This document shows positions 25,201-36,983 of a stretch of 64,000 bases of DNA, in pieces; position 1 is the stretch's first letter; the number at the start of each line of letters is the position of its first letter. The notes under the pieces were generated by a model. It was given only the letters and a program-made list of their open reading frames with translations. It was not told the DNA's origin and did no database searches. Source of the DNA: Oreocharis arfaki (Eukaryota > Chordata > Aves > Passeriformes > Paramythiidae); NCBI GenBank assembly GCA_013398015.1, contig VZRR01010895.1, positions 372,001-436,000 on the forward strand, read 5' to 3'. Both the position numbers and the translations under genes were made by a program.

Positions 25201-28200
25201 TTCCCAGTAGTATCACTTAACAAATCCAAGTCACTACAAAGACAGCTATGTGTAAGGGCTAGTTATACACGCTAACTTTAACAGCTTCAGGCCTAACAGA
25301 CTGGAGTTGGATTTTTATTTGCATTAATTGATCACAATGTCTGTAAACACTCTCTTTAAAAGAAAGTCTTCTCTAAATCTGAATGCAGATTTTTGGGTTT
25401 GGTCAACAAGCCTTCAGCAAAAACAAGCCTGTGCTGCTGTGACTGTTGCTCTGCGCTATGCCCTCAATTTTGTGGTTGTGCTCAGGTGTGAGTTTACAGA
25501 CAATTATACTTTCTTTTTCTGCCTGACTATTCCTTCTAGCTACTTGGCTCTGGAAGATTATTCTCGAAGTCTGACAAGGTAGCACTTATTATAATCCTAT
25601 AAATACAGAGAGAAATGGATGAGGAAAAAAGGAGAGAGGTTTGACACATTTTGTGGAATGATACAAACAATGATGAGCAAACAGAGCAGTCCCAAAATGG
25701 ACAATAATCAACCATTCCCACTACCGGGAGAAGATGCGGCAGAGGAGTTACAGTTTCACTGAACTCTCAAGCTGAGTTAAGTAACCTCAATCAGATAAAC
25801 AGCCTTATGCTTAACACTTACTTGCTATCATAGAAGCATCATGATTATGAAATAAGACTTTATAAAAGCAGACATCTAACTGGCAAAGATTTCAATCAGT
25901 TAAGTACTCATTGAACCTACAAAGGTTCAAACCTCTCTTGTCCTTCCTGAAAATATCATGTGCTTAAGAAAGGCTCAAAAAGGATAAATCAGTTTTATGC
26001 ACAAGTTCAATACGGTTCTGAAGTATTTCAACAGTTCTTAAATCACTTCAGTGTTCAGCAGGTGCTGGTCACTGGTGGCTTGTCTAGAAGCTAGGATTTA
26101 AGCTGTGGTGTGTAAGTCTGGAAGCCACTTGCTGAAAGCCTCCTTGCCCCAAGTCCAGTCAAGCTTTACTACAGATGCAAGAAGTAGATATTGTACTCTG
26201 CCTTTTGGCATCTATCCGACCTCTCTGAAGCACGTTGGCAACCGAAGGTTCAGCGTACCAAAACCGATGCCTTCATATATAAAGTAATACTGTTGGTGTT
26301 GCTTGTCTCTAATTTCAGCTCCCTCAGAAAGGTGGCTGAAAAAGCTGGCAAAGTATGTGCATCTGCATGAGTTCTTAGTGTCACGGATCTGGGATTACGC
26401 GTTTTACAGGAATCGCTTCTCCCTTGTACCTCTTCACTCTGGAAAGAATATAATTGCTCCTAAGCTAAAAACAAGTCCAGCGTTTCAGAATGGAGTGAGT
26501 GTACACTGAGCACCAGGCATCTCTGTTGCTGAGACGACAAAAGCCATGAAGGATTTATGGCACACAACATGCAGTGCTGTCAGCCACTGCTGCTGACAAC
26601 AGGCAACTATCTCTTCTGAACATTAAATTTGATTATGAGTGCCCATATAACTGTAATAGCCAACTTCCACAAAGAATACTTTCCTATATGCCTGGCCAAA
26701 TGTCAGATTAACATACAAGCTTGTTCTTTCCCAGATTTCCTGTGGTTCATAACCCAACAAATATTAAGTGCAACCACTCATCTAATGGCAGATTATTACA
26801 AACACAAAAGTTAAAAAAGGACAGAAGGACAAATGATTTTTATTAAGACTTTAAGACAGGCGCAGCTGTATGTTACTCCTTAAAACAAATCTAAATTAAT
26901 TTCTGAAGGATTTCAGACTGAACTACAGTACAGTTGACCACTAATTCTGTGCCAATTTCTAGTAGCTTAAGAGTGAAGATTTTATTATAAAGAGTAATTG
27001 CATTGAGGCATACAAATTCAGACTCACTGAGGACCGTCTGTATTACTTACTAGTGAATTTGGTATCTGCATGTACAACAGTTATTCCTAACTTACAATAC
27101 TATTTTTGTACAGTGTTACACCCCAAAACAGCTTGACAATGTTAATTAACATGTTGCTTATTATACTGTTTAAAGAACTTTAGCAGCTCACACTGAATTT
27201 AAAAACAATACTTCATCTTCATTGTACCAAAATCACTTTAATAATTTGGTGCATTTTGCCACAATACAATTTGTTCTGTTTTCATGACAGTCATACAGAT
27301 TGGACATGAAAACAGATTAATTAGTTTCACATTTTGTTCACATTTTCAAAGACTGTTTCAAATCAGGAAATGTTTTCTCTGTCCTACCTTGCACTGACTC
27401 AACACTAGAAACAGATGTCTGCGAAAGAATGTTCTCATCATCATCTCAGGCTTGCAACTGAGACTAATTCCAACCACTGATCCCAGTTCAAGGAAACAGA
27501 GAGAAGCTGTAGCCCCTTATGGAAGCATCAGTGGCCCCCAACCCTCTGACTGGAGAGACTGACCAAGGTGTCAGCAGAGATGCTTCCCACCTTCTCATGT
27601 ACACTGCCTTCCTGCTTCAGACGCCTTTCTACCCGGGACTACCAAAACAATCCACAAATTCCTGCTGGCCCAAACTGCATTCATCCTCCTGGCCCAGTCT
27701 TGGAAAAAAAAACCCCGCTGGTTAATCTGCTCTTTATTTGTCCCATACAGTTTGCACTGGAAAAGTATCTCCCCAAGATCAGTAGCTAAGGTATATTATT
27801 CTGGGGGGCAAACAAGATGTTGGCCAGGTTTTAGAACATTTAAATAAAAACTGTGAGACAGTGAGAGAGTGCTGTTTCTTTGCTTGTTTATAAAACATTT
27901 TCTCCTTTTAAACAAAAGCAGACTAAAGAGCGAGCCTGAACTATATAAAAAACCCCATAGTAACCACAACAAAATGATGTACAAACACACGCAAACTCTT
28001 TGTGCACACAGTTAACCAGAAGGACCAATGCCCTAGAAAAGGGCAAATGCATGCCCCACCTCAAGGAACTGCCACACTTTTTTCCCATTTAATCTTATGC
28101 CGGTATGTGAGAAAAGGGATCAGCATTCTATTCTGGAAACTTGCAAGCAGAAAGCTTCCATGAAGGTGTAAAACAAAGGATGACTTCATTCAGGGTAACA

Positions 28201-28690
28201 GCAGTAGGTGTAGAATAAAACCACTACTTTTGTTTAACTAAGAGTGAGACCATAACTATTTTGCAGATCCATTTCCTCTGTCAGAAATTGATATGGTCCC
28301 AATTCATAAAATAACACAATAAAGCTTAAAGGCACGATTCTATCTTGATACATATGAACACATGCTACATAAAGCAAGGAAATATATAAACATGGCTGTT
28401 TACAAGCCAATTGGAAAGCATAACAACCAAAAATATACATCACACTATCTTAACAAAATAGTGTTTAATGATGACAGTTTAAGTTTGCAATTACATGACA
28501 TTCTTGAGCAAAATATCACTTCTACTTATGGCAAAAGATTTAAAACTGCAAAAACAACCGAAGCATTTATTCATTTATATGCCATTTCAAGAAGAAAAAC
28601 CCTGCCAAGGGCAACACTATAGCAGTGTAGCACATCTTTCTTTCTTTTTTTCCTTTTAAAGAGCAGTAAAGGTAAAAAGAAGTTAAAGGG

Positions 28691-28703
28691 AAAAAAAAAA
28701 AAA
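28691..28703 (+). repeat. A13 homopolymer
   Basis: Thirteen A follow a purine-rich AAAGG stretch, downstream of a CTTTCTTTC pyrimidine stretch at about 28,638. The two are roughly complementary and could fold back on each other. Confidence 0.8.
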
Positions 28704-30680
28704 CCAAGGCAGGATCTACATCTACTGGCAATATCTAATGATCAATGAATCTGCTACTGCAATAAATTTGCTTAAAACAAAGCTCTTCCTTTAATGGTTT
28801 TTACACAGCAGGCTCCTGATATGAAGAGGGGATGACTGATGCTGGCTTGCAATATGGTTCTATGGTAAGCTGTGCCAGTATTACTATCAAATCACCTCTT
28901 ATGAAACTCTCTTTCTGCCTACCATGCAATCAATTTAACAAAGATCTAAACAACTTAACAGTTCAAACATTCAAATAAATCTCATTCTTCTCCTTCCCCT
29001 CTACGCTTATTAGAACAATGAAAGTCACAAGTCACTGGAACAGTCCCAGAAATTGTTTTATCTGTTTACTTTTATTAGACAAGATTGCATATTGAATTCA
29101 AGTGAGTAAAGAAAAAACAGCAATGGCTTCACACTTCCACAATATGTGAGAAATGAAGATGAGCACCAGTTCTAAGGCACAACACAGAGTTATACCTGAC
29201 CTCAGGAGCTCGCTCACATTCTGTCTAAAAGAGTAAAAATGAAACATCATCTGCAAGAAATTCCACATCAGTTTTGTCCCCATAACAGAATACCCAGATC
29301 ATCACACTACGAGGTTTTACATAAAAGGAAACTGGTGGCAAGAAAAAGTCATTCGTGCAGCCAGAATAAACACTATTTTATAATTTCCAAAACAAGTAGA
29401 CTGACATAAGTATACGAAGGAAACAAAAAAAAATACAGTCAGGAGAAGAAGGCAAATTAGAGAAGCCTTCTTTCCTCAATCCAGCATTTCTCTTCTCCAT
29501 CCTGAAGTAAAACCAATTCAACCACACTCACATCACAAAATCAATATAGAAAGAAAAAAAATGGTTAATGAAGAATATAGAAAACATGAAGGAAATTCAT
29601 TTGCAAGCTGAAAAGAAAGAGCAAAACTAAGGATGACAGACAGAAAGGATGACAGATTGTATGACTGAAACTACCTCAGCTTTCTAATTGACAGGATTAT
29701 ATAAACAGGATGTACTGATATTTTTAGGAGCAGAAATAAGAAAGATACACCAACTGGTGCAACAGGTAATACATGATTCTGTAGTTTATTTTAAAATTGT
29801 ATTTAGAATATGTAAAGCCAGTATTAAGTCACAGCAACACAATCACATATATTTGAAGAGACCTTCAGAGAGAGGTCATATAGTCAAATGTCCAATTCAA
29901 AGCAAGCCTAGCAAGAACAGGGTTCTTGGGGGCTTTGTCTAGTTCAGTTTCTCCAAAGATCGAGATTCCAGTCTCTCTGGAATTTTGTGGGTTTTATCAT
30001 TTTTGAGTTTGTTTGTTTTTTTTTTCTTTTACCGAGTTGCAACTTCCCTCTTCCAAGTGTGTCCCTACTGCTTCTTGTCTTTCCATTGTGCCCCTGAGAT
30101 GAGTGAGGCTCTGTTCTCACCCACATTACCCCACTTGGTACTTCTCCTAAAACTGTACAAGTACCTACTCCTATTCCTCTTGCTAAAATTTTAATCAAAT
30201 AAATTATAATTCTTTATTTTTCAAAGGTAATCAGTCTCATATAAGCAGGGATACGTATGCTTAAGTAAGCACAGTTTGTCATTTTTTTCTGTCAACAGCA
30301 GAATTCGACATATGCTCCCAACTGTTCTGGTTTTTTGTTTAGTATTAATTGTTGTATTCCACACCAGTTACCACTTGACGGTAATTCTACTACCCATTAT
30401 CAGCAGAGAAAGAACTCTTTTGTTGAAGCATCAGAAATAGAGACTTCAATTTCTTGTGTTAGGAATTGTTTTCTAGATGAGCAGTTCCCAAGGAATGGGA
30501 AAGTACACAGTGGTGAGGTTTTACAGAGAAAGATGAGAGAAGAAGAGTTCACCTGATGACTCTTCTTGAGACAAGGGGAAGAGCAGCCATGGAACCGATC
30601 TGGAGATCGGGAAAGAAGCAAGCCCCAAGGTGTTTTAGGACTACTCATTATTTATACAAAATGGTGCCACAAATACTCCA

Positions 30681-30701
30681 ATTACACAGTGAAATTATCA
30701 T
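30681..30701 (+). repeat. 21-bp direct repeat, copy 1
   Basis: ATTACACAGTGAAATTATCA plus one T occurs here and again, identically, at 31,672-31,692, 991 bases downstream. Neither copy lies in a recognised transposon. Confidence 0.85.
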
Positions 30702-31671
30702 GTAATTCAGAACTCGGGATCAGAGTTGAAAACTTAAGAGGCTGACCACTACTGAAGAACAGTCATTCACACACCATCAAGCATTCAGGTGAAATTCTCA
30801 CAATAAGGACTACCAACTGCAAGGCTGTGTTGGTGAGGACCTCATGCATCATCTCAACTTGCAGATTGAGGCAAAAAATGCCTACTGACCTTCAGATGCC
30901 TGTATCACCCTTGGAGCCTGGATTTAGACTGTCCTTCAATGCTCCCTCAAATCCTCAAAAAAGAAATTTAGCTACATCAAGGCTGGTATCTTTTATCTGT
31001 GAATTGCCCCTGCCTTTCTCTTTATCCCACTTCTCTGAAGTTCAAAATATATGGAATGCTTTACTCTAATTTTCCCTTCATTCTTCCTACGATACCTCTC
31101 ACTTCACTGCACAAACCCTCGCTTTCCCAGCTATGATAGCAAATGATGTAATTGGAACACCTATCAACAGATAAATCAGTACCTTGTTACTCTGAAGGCC
31201 TATAAAGTCGGTATGTTTTGTGTATTTTTTAAACCAAAATATTCAATCAGTTCAACTGACAGTATATTTAAAACATGACAAGGTGTCCAAGGCAGCAAAA
31301 AACCCATTTCAGTTTCATACACTGTGATATGTAGACATTGGAGCAGCTGTGTTTCTTCTATCTTATAGGCTGTATTACTAGGACTTCATCTGCTGAGACT
31401 TCACCAAGATGCTTATGAACAGTATTTTCAAGTCATAGAGAAATCAAGCATTTAATGGCAAAGTAAAGAGGAAGAAAATTAAATTTAAAGACGCAACTGC
31501 AATCTTTAAAGTTGCAGTTACATATAATCCAAAAGATGGAATGTGGTGACATTTACAAGAATATCATAGATACAATTAAGAATTCTATTTCATAAACCAT
31601 CCAGCATTTTAATGAAAAAAGTTAATTCTCAATGGAATTCTAAAATGTAGATGAAGAAAAATTAACATGTA

Positions 31672-31692
31672 ATTACACAGTGAAATTATCAT
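31672..31692 (+). repeat. 21-bp direct repeat, copy 2
   Basis: This is the identical second copy of the 30,681-30,701 sequence. ACATGTA lies just before this copy, and a similar CATGTAATT follows the first copy, so the similarity may extend slightly in rearranged form. Confidence 0.85.
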
Positions 31693-32784
31693 AGCTTTAT
31701 TTTAAAGTCAAAGGAGGGGAGTCTCCAGTATCATTGCCACTTAGAGCATCTTTTGTTAGTTTATTTTACACACTATTTTTATTTCAAGCTAAGATTTCTA
31801 CATTGCACCAGCAAAATCCCAAAACGTTAATCAACCATGCCTGACAGAATCCTCCAATGACTTGCAGCAAGTGCTGGTGCTTCCACTAATATCCAGTCTT
31901 GAACAACTCACTTTTGTTAGATTTCCCAGGATGGTGAGTATGCTTTAGTTTCATCCTTCCATTTCCAGATCACCTCTCCATGATTAACAGAGCTGAGACT
32001 GCAGATAGAACTAAACCTACATGTTCAGCTGCATCAGCTATGCACATCCATTTTGTTCAGTATCTAAAATCCAAGTGTTTCTCCAGCTCTGGGAACCAGA
32101 CCCATACATTATCACTTCTGGTCTTGGTTAAAAAAAGAATCACCTGAAATTAATTTTAATGCTTAATATATAGAGCACAATTCAAAACCAGCCATGGATA
32201 ACGAATTGTGTGGTTTCACTAACTGGATGTGCAAACTGACAATATTCAAATTAATAGCTGCAATATCCATTTAAAATACCTTTTAGAAGCTCCCTTGACA
32301 AAGCAACTCCAAAATGCATTGAACTCTTCTGCCCTCAAATGAAGTAACAAAAACCCCATAACAGTACTGACCACATTAGATGTCCGAGTTCTCAACACTG
32401 TCTGTCTTGTGAGGAAAGGAAAGAACAAAACAAAAGCAAGGAAAAGCTCCAGCATCCACTAACATCTCATCAAGAAATTGTTACCTGTTTTTAAAAGCAC
32501 AGTTAATAGTTGCTGGAGCATATACACTGGCTTTACTCTACAAGGCTGGTATGAAATAAAGTCTGAACACGTGTGCAGATGTATTTGTGCATATACCCCT
32601 AAAGACCGTTCAGAAGGATGTGGTCTGATTCCATGTTTATTTAATTTCGCTCAATTTATTATTTCATTATTATTATTTAATTAACACTGTTCCCTTGAAA
32701 AGATGAGGGGTGGGTTTTGTTCTCTGCACAAGGGTTACTTTTACACTTCCAGCCCCAGGGCGAGCGTCAGTAGCGGCGGACGGT

Positions 32785-32790
32785 GCTTAC
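32785..32790 (-). other. ARID1B: 5' splice site of the 49-codon ARID1B exon
   Basis: Read on the minus strand, the exon end CAG is followed by GTAAGC, a near-consensus U1-type donor. It starts the 18.6-kb intron running down to 14,152. Confidence 0.93.
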
Positions 32791-32937
32791 CTGCTGAGCC
32801 TGGTACCTCTGCTGGGCCTGTGACAGATACTGAGCCTGGGGCGGCAGGTGCTGGGGCTGCGGCTGCTGGTTGTAGTACGGCTGCTGGCCCTGCTGGCAGT
32901 AGCCACTTACTCCTTGCTGACCATACTGAGGTGGGAT
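32791..32937 (-). CDS. ARID1B: ARID1B internal coding exon (49 codons, Gln/Tyr-rich)
   Basis: This internal exon encodes part of the disordered N-terminal half of ARID1B, a DNA-binding subunit of the nuclear BAF (SWI/SNF) chromatin remodeller. Read on the minus strand it opens without a stop from IPPQYGQQGVSGYCQQ through PYYNQQPQPQHLPPQ to QQRYQAQQ. I recognise this as the vertebrate ARID1B segment before the DMSQEGYG exon. It holds 19 Gln and 6 Tyr in 49 residues, which is a prion-like composition. The boundaries are supported by an AG acceptor preceded by pyrimidines (TTCCAACAG) and a strong donor (CAG then GTAAGC). Both ends are phase 0 and the length, 147 bp, is a multiple of three. There is no start codon, since this is an internal exon, and the longer frames overlapping it on either strand are shadows. 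Compared with human ARID1B as I remember it, one residue is missing near the YLSQAQQ stretch. ARID1A has a related region, but the residues fit ARID1B better. Confidence 0.95.
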
Positions 32938-32954
32938 CTGTTGGAAGAGTCAAG
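32938..32954 (-). other. ARID1B: 3' splice site before the 49-codon ARID1B exon
   Basis: On the minus strand the intron ends CTTGACTCTTCCAACAG, and the exon starts ATCCCACC. The polypyrimidine tract is short and interrupted, so the acceptor is moderate. CTTGACT just upstream could serve as a branch-point sequence, though this is inferred only. Confidence 0.88.
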
Positions 32955-34449
32955 AAAAGCAAACATGTAACTTGAGAAGCAGAAGGACGTGAAATCAAGC
33001 TATGTCCCATCCCTACGGCAACCCCAGCAGAAATGATGCCCTCAGCTACACACCTGACCCAGTGGTCTGACGCCTTCACTCAGCAGTCACTGTGAGCCCT
33101 TAGATCCTCTTGCCTTAGCAGGAGGGGTGAGCACAAGTGCTCTGCATAGTTTCTCTTTCCAGGAAGAGCTTCTAAGGAAAATGCTATGCTTCTCAACATC
33201 ACAATTCTGTAATGCCCAGCCTTAAAATACACAAGCACTTATGTGAAATATTCACTCTCCATGGGCACATTACTGAGGCAAATCAACAGAGGAATCATTC
33301 TGATGCGATGCCTCAAAAGCTGAATTGTGGAAAAAAGGCACAACTCATAAAAAGACATTGAAAGAGAAATGCCTTTTGTCTTCTTTTTTGAGCAATCAGG
33401 TACTAATTTTTGTTTAATGTTTTGCCTGCAATCCTCAGGTTTTTAGCGTTTAAGCCTTACACAAAAGCCTTGGGGTTTGGCTGGATTTTGGTTTTGTCAA
33501 GTTCAATCTCTCTTAGTCTTCTTCCCCCTACTAAGATATATATTTTTTTTAAATAACAACAAAACAAAAAAAAATGTGTTACACACTAGCTGGAACATGT
33601 ATCGCATACTGAGAACCTGCACACAACTCAGAATTTAAGTTAGAACCAAAACCAAGTCAATTACAGTGCCAGAGGAATTTTCTGCATTGGTTTAGTCTAT
33701 AAGCCTTATATCAATAGACACTGACATTTTCTCGAGGTATTTGAAAGAGCACACTTTCAACAGACTCCTGATATCATGCCCAGATTTCCCAGATTTTAGG
33801 TACCCATGCTCTTCCCCAAACTCTGGAATTTAATATAATTTCAGAAAAATAAGAGATGCAGCACATGACTTCGCCCTTCTGGAATGGACCTCCTGTTGGT
33901 CCTGCACATCTCTGCTCTAAGCAAGTGTCTCAGATAGCTGAGCACATCTGAAATGCTTTAATCTCTGAACTGTTCCCACTGAGCTTCTGATACAATGATA
34001 AATCTGTTTATTCAACAAGCAAACACACACCTGTTCTACCTAATTTACTACATTCATTCAATATTGCTAGGCGGTAATAATAATAATACAAAGTCAAATT
34101 TAAACATCTGCTTAGGCTGTTTTTATTATCACAACTTGATCTGCTCCGATTACTTCTGCCAGAAGTTGGCAGTCCTACCTCTTGGTTACTCCTAAGGTCA
34201 GCACTGCTACCCCACTTCTGCACTTGCTCCCTTTGCCTTCGCTTCCATTTCCTTTCCCATCATTTCCCAGGCAGTTAAACGTTTCTGCAACCAAAGCAAC
34301 CCTTTCTGACAAATACTCTCTCCCCGATGATGCATAAATGAGGCCTTTATAATGCAAACTAAGAAGGGTTTGTTGGAATATCATCAGGCAAACAGACAGC
34401 TGGAGTCTGAGATCTGACACAAGACCACATGGTGATTTGCCCATCATCT
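32955..34449. other. Unremarkable intron segment
   Basis: This is unique AT-rich sequence between the Gln-rich exon and the start of possible LINE-like sequence. I see only a short (TAA)n run near 34,073-34,087 and T-rich and A-rich stretches at 33,543-33,574. Confidence 0.6.
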
Positions 34450-35199
34450 GCAAAGGTCACAGAGCCTGGACTGGTTCCTAGTAAATGCTGAGGAGAAACC
34501 TATGTTGTGGTCCATATCTGGGTTCCAATTACACTGGGAAGAAAAGGAAAGATACTCAGACAGCAAAATATGGGCTGCTGGAAAAAAGAAAAAAAAAAGA
34601 GAACCTGAGTGCCTAGTTGACAGGATGGTGACACAGCAAAAGATCAGATGCATGAGCAACCAGAATATTTCTAGAATAAAGATACTCGTACAGGAGGGAT
34701 GGAGTTCACCTGAACACAGGAGCCAGGTCACTGGTACATAAGGTGCAAGAAAATGAAATTTTAGAATTAAGAGGGGATTAGAAGAACACATGCTTTAAAA
34801 GCATGGTATTGCTATGTCAAATGAAGACATGGCGATTCTGGGTCATCAAGCAAAGATGCTGAGAAGAATCAAAGAATGAAAAATAGACATGCAGTGACTG
34901 CAGAGTAAATAGAGTGGCAGTAAGAAATTCCAGCAATATATGGGCTTCCACACAAAGAGGGGGGGACTGGATCACTGGAACATGAAATTGCAAACAAAAG
35001 CACTAGTAGCAGTTATGCACGAAATACGGTAGAAAGGAAAAAATTCATGGAGTCCCTAGTAGGCATCATCCTAGAACACAAATTCAGGGTGAACACAGCT
35101 AATAACAAAGTAACATCATATACTACATAGCATTTAAAAACTAATCAAAATAAAACTCCACCTCACCAAGCAGCAGAGGTCTGGAGCTTGGTGAGACCA

Positions 35200-36983
35200 A
35201 AAAGAGTGAGTGCTGGAACCATCATGCATGGCCAGACTACGACAGCGCTGACAGTGGCACACTAAGCAAGATCAGCAAAAGGCATGCTGCAAGACTGATT
35301 GGGGGAGATTTCAACTCCTCCCAGACAGAGTAAGCAGACTACAAAGCTAAGACCAAAGTATCACATAACTGTCAAAGGCTGGTCCATGGAACTGCTGGTT
35401 AGGGAACCTGCATGAGGAGCCACTGCCTTTGACTCAGTCCAGAGCAGCAGGAATCATCTACTACTACATCCTGCAGCTGCAGAACCACAGTGCCTCAGTG
35501 ACCATTAACAGAGTTAAATCAAGCATCCCTACAGGAGCAGTGAAACCCAAGGAATCTACCACTGTTGTGCTTAACTTCAAAAAGTGTAACTACACAGAAA
35601 TAAGAAAGCTTGTTAAAAGGGATCTCTAACAGACAGCTATGAGAAATAAAATCTGACTGGCAGCATCAAAGCTGTTTAACAACAACCACATGGAAAGCAC
35701 AGAAACAATATTCACCATGCATTCAGAAAGACTTGATAAGAGCAAAGGGACACCAGCATGGCAAACTGCAGCTTTCTAGAGGCAAAAAGGCATCCCCTTC
35801 AATAAGCCAGCACTAGGTCCAAATGAGGAAAACAGAAAAGACTGTAAACTCTGGCACTTCAAATGTAATAAGACAGGCCAGAAAGAACTGTTGGAACAGC
35901 TAGAAAAGGGAATCAAATGAGTAATGATTCATTTCTTCAAACACATCAGAAGTAGGAGGTCTGCCAGAGTCTGAAGTGACGAATGATGATGAAGGTATAA
36001 AAGGAGATACAGAGAACACAATGCCATCACAGAGAAGCTTAACAAAATCTTTGGCTCTAGTGTGCACTGTGGAAAAATCTTGGGGTGTTCCCATGCTGGA
36101 GTCCTTTGTGAGGGACTTGATAAATGTCTCTGAATCAAATGGGACTTTTCATGGAATCAAGTGACAAATGAACAGTCAGAAGTGGCTTGGGACCATAAAG
36201 TATCACTCCAGAGGTCTAATCAAATTCAAAAAGCTGAATTACTAATGACCATACATAGCCTCTAAATTGGAGCTGCCTTGGTAGGTGAGAATTGCAGTAT
36301 GGCTTAAAAAGAAAAGTCAGAGACTTGAGTAATTTAAGACTACATAACACTGATGACTGTTCTGGATAAATCAGGACAGATAAAAACGAAGACGAGATTT
36401 AGGAAACATCAACACAGTGAAAGAAAATCCCTCTCTACTGGCTTCTTGGACTTAACTAGGAAGGGTCAGACAAAAAGGTTCAGGAAAATGCAACAATAAT
36501 CATCACAGGTATAGAACAGTTTCCATACAAAGAACGTATAACCCTTTGAGGATGGAAAAGACACCAGGAAGTAGGAATATGATGGAAAGCTACAAAAGCA
36601 TCTTGTCCAACAATTAGGATACATTTAATAGCAGAAGTAAACTTCAGAACAAGAGAGAAACAGGTTCTCTCGTCACAGAGGTGACTAGAACTCCCTGCCA
36701 AACTGATGTTTTGAAAGCTGAAAGTTTATGTGGGCTTAAGCAAAGACTGGATAAGTTCACAAAAGAGACATCCTCTGAGGGTTACCAAATTTATAGAGCC
36801 ACATCTGGCTCAGGAAGTCCCTGAACTGAAAATAGCTGGAGGGTTGAACAGTATTGAGGGAAGTACCACATGCTTGCTTTGTTCTGACTCTCCTCTAGGC
36901 ATCCAATTAAAGCCTCCACTGGAGGCAGGATACAGGGCTACATGAACCCTTGATCTGCCCTGATAGAGCCATGCCTATGTTCT
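35200..36983 (+). mobile_element. Old, decayed CR1-like LINE
   Basis: The plus strand carries several decayed pieces in the order expected for a CR1/L3-type LINE. A GGAGATTTCAAC string near 35,304 fits the GDFN end of the endonuclease domain. A frame near 35,500-35,620 reads STTVVLNFKKCNYTEIRKLV, like the conserved (L)NFRKADF segment between endonuclease and reverse transcriptase. The 3' part at about 36,740-36,983 starts GGATAAGTTCAC and ends GATCTGCCCTGATAGAGCC..ATGTTCT, resembling the GGTCTGACCCAGTATGGC..ATGTTCT ending of amniote CR1 families. Much of the polymerase domain is deleted or unrecognisable. It may extend upstream to about 34,450. It is far more diverged than the 42-kb CR1. Confidence 0.6.

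Larger units (their letters stand above)
14152..32790 (-). other. ARID1B: ARID1B intron between the two coding exons
   Basis: This 18.6-kb intron is bounded by the donor at 32,790 and the acceptor at 14,152. It is AT-rich and mostly unique sequence. It contains short simple repeats, an alternating purine-pyrimidine run at 15,907-15,932, a slightly GC-richer stretch at about 15,090-15,400 and another at 21,690-21,940. A pair of 21-bp direct repeats lies at 30.7 and 31.7 kb. I see no CR1 end, LTR, RNA gene or further ARID1B exon in it. The longest open frame in the window (15,789-16,418, plus strand) lies here but has no recognisable domain, and part of it encodes the dinucleotide repeat. Confidence 0.9.

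Noticed and set aside
32703..32975. Plus-strand frame over the Gln-rich exon
   Set aside because: It is the antisense shadow of the same exon; the splice sites and protein match are on the minus strand.
32741..33079. 112-codon minus-strand frame over the Gln-rich exon
   Set aside because: It is a shifted frame (Ala/Pro-rich) of the true ARID1B exon, whose frame reads Gln/Tyr-rich and matches the known protein.
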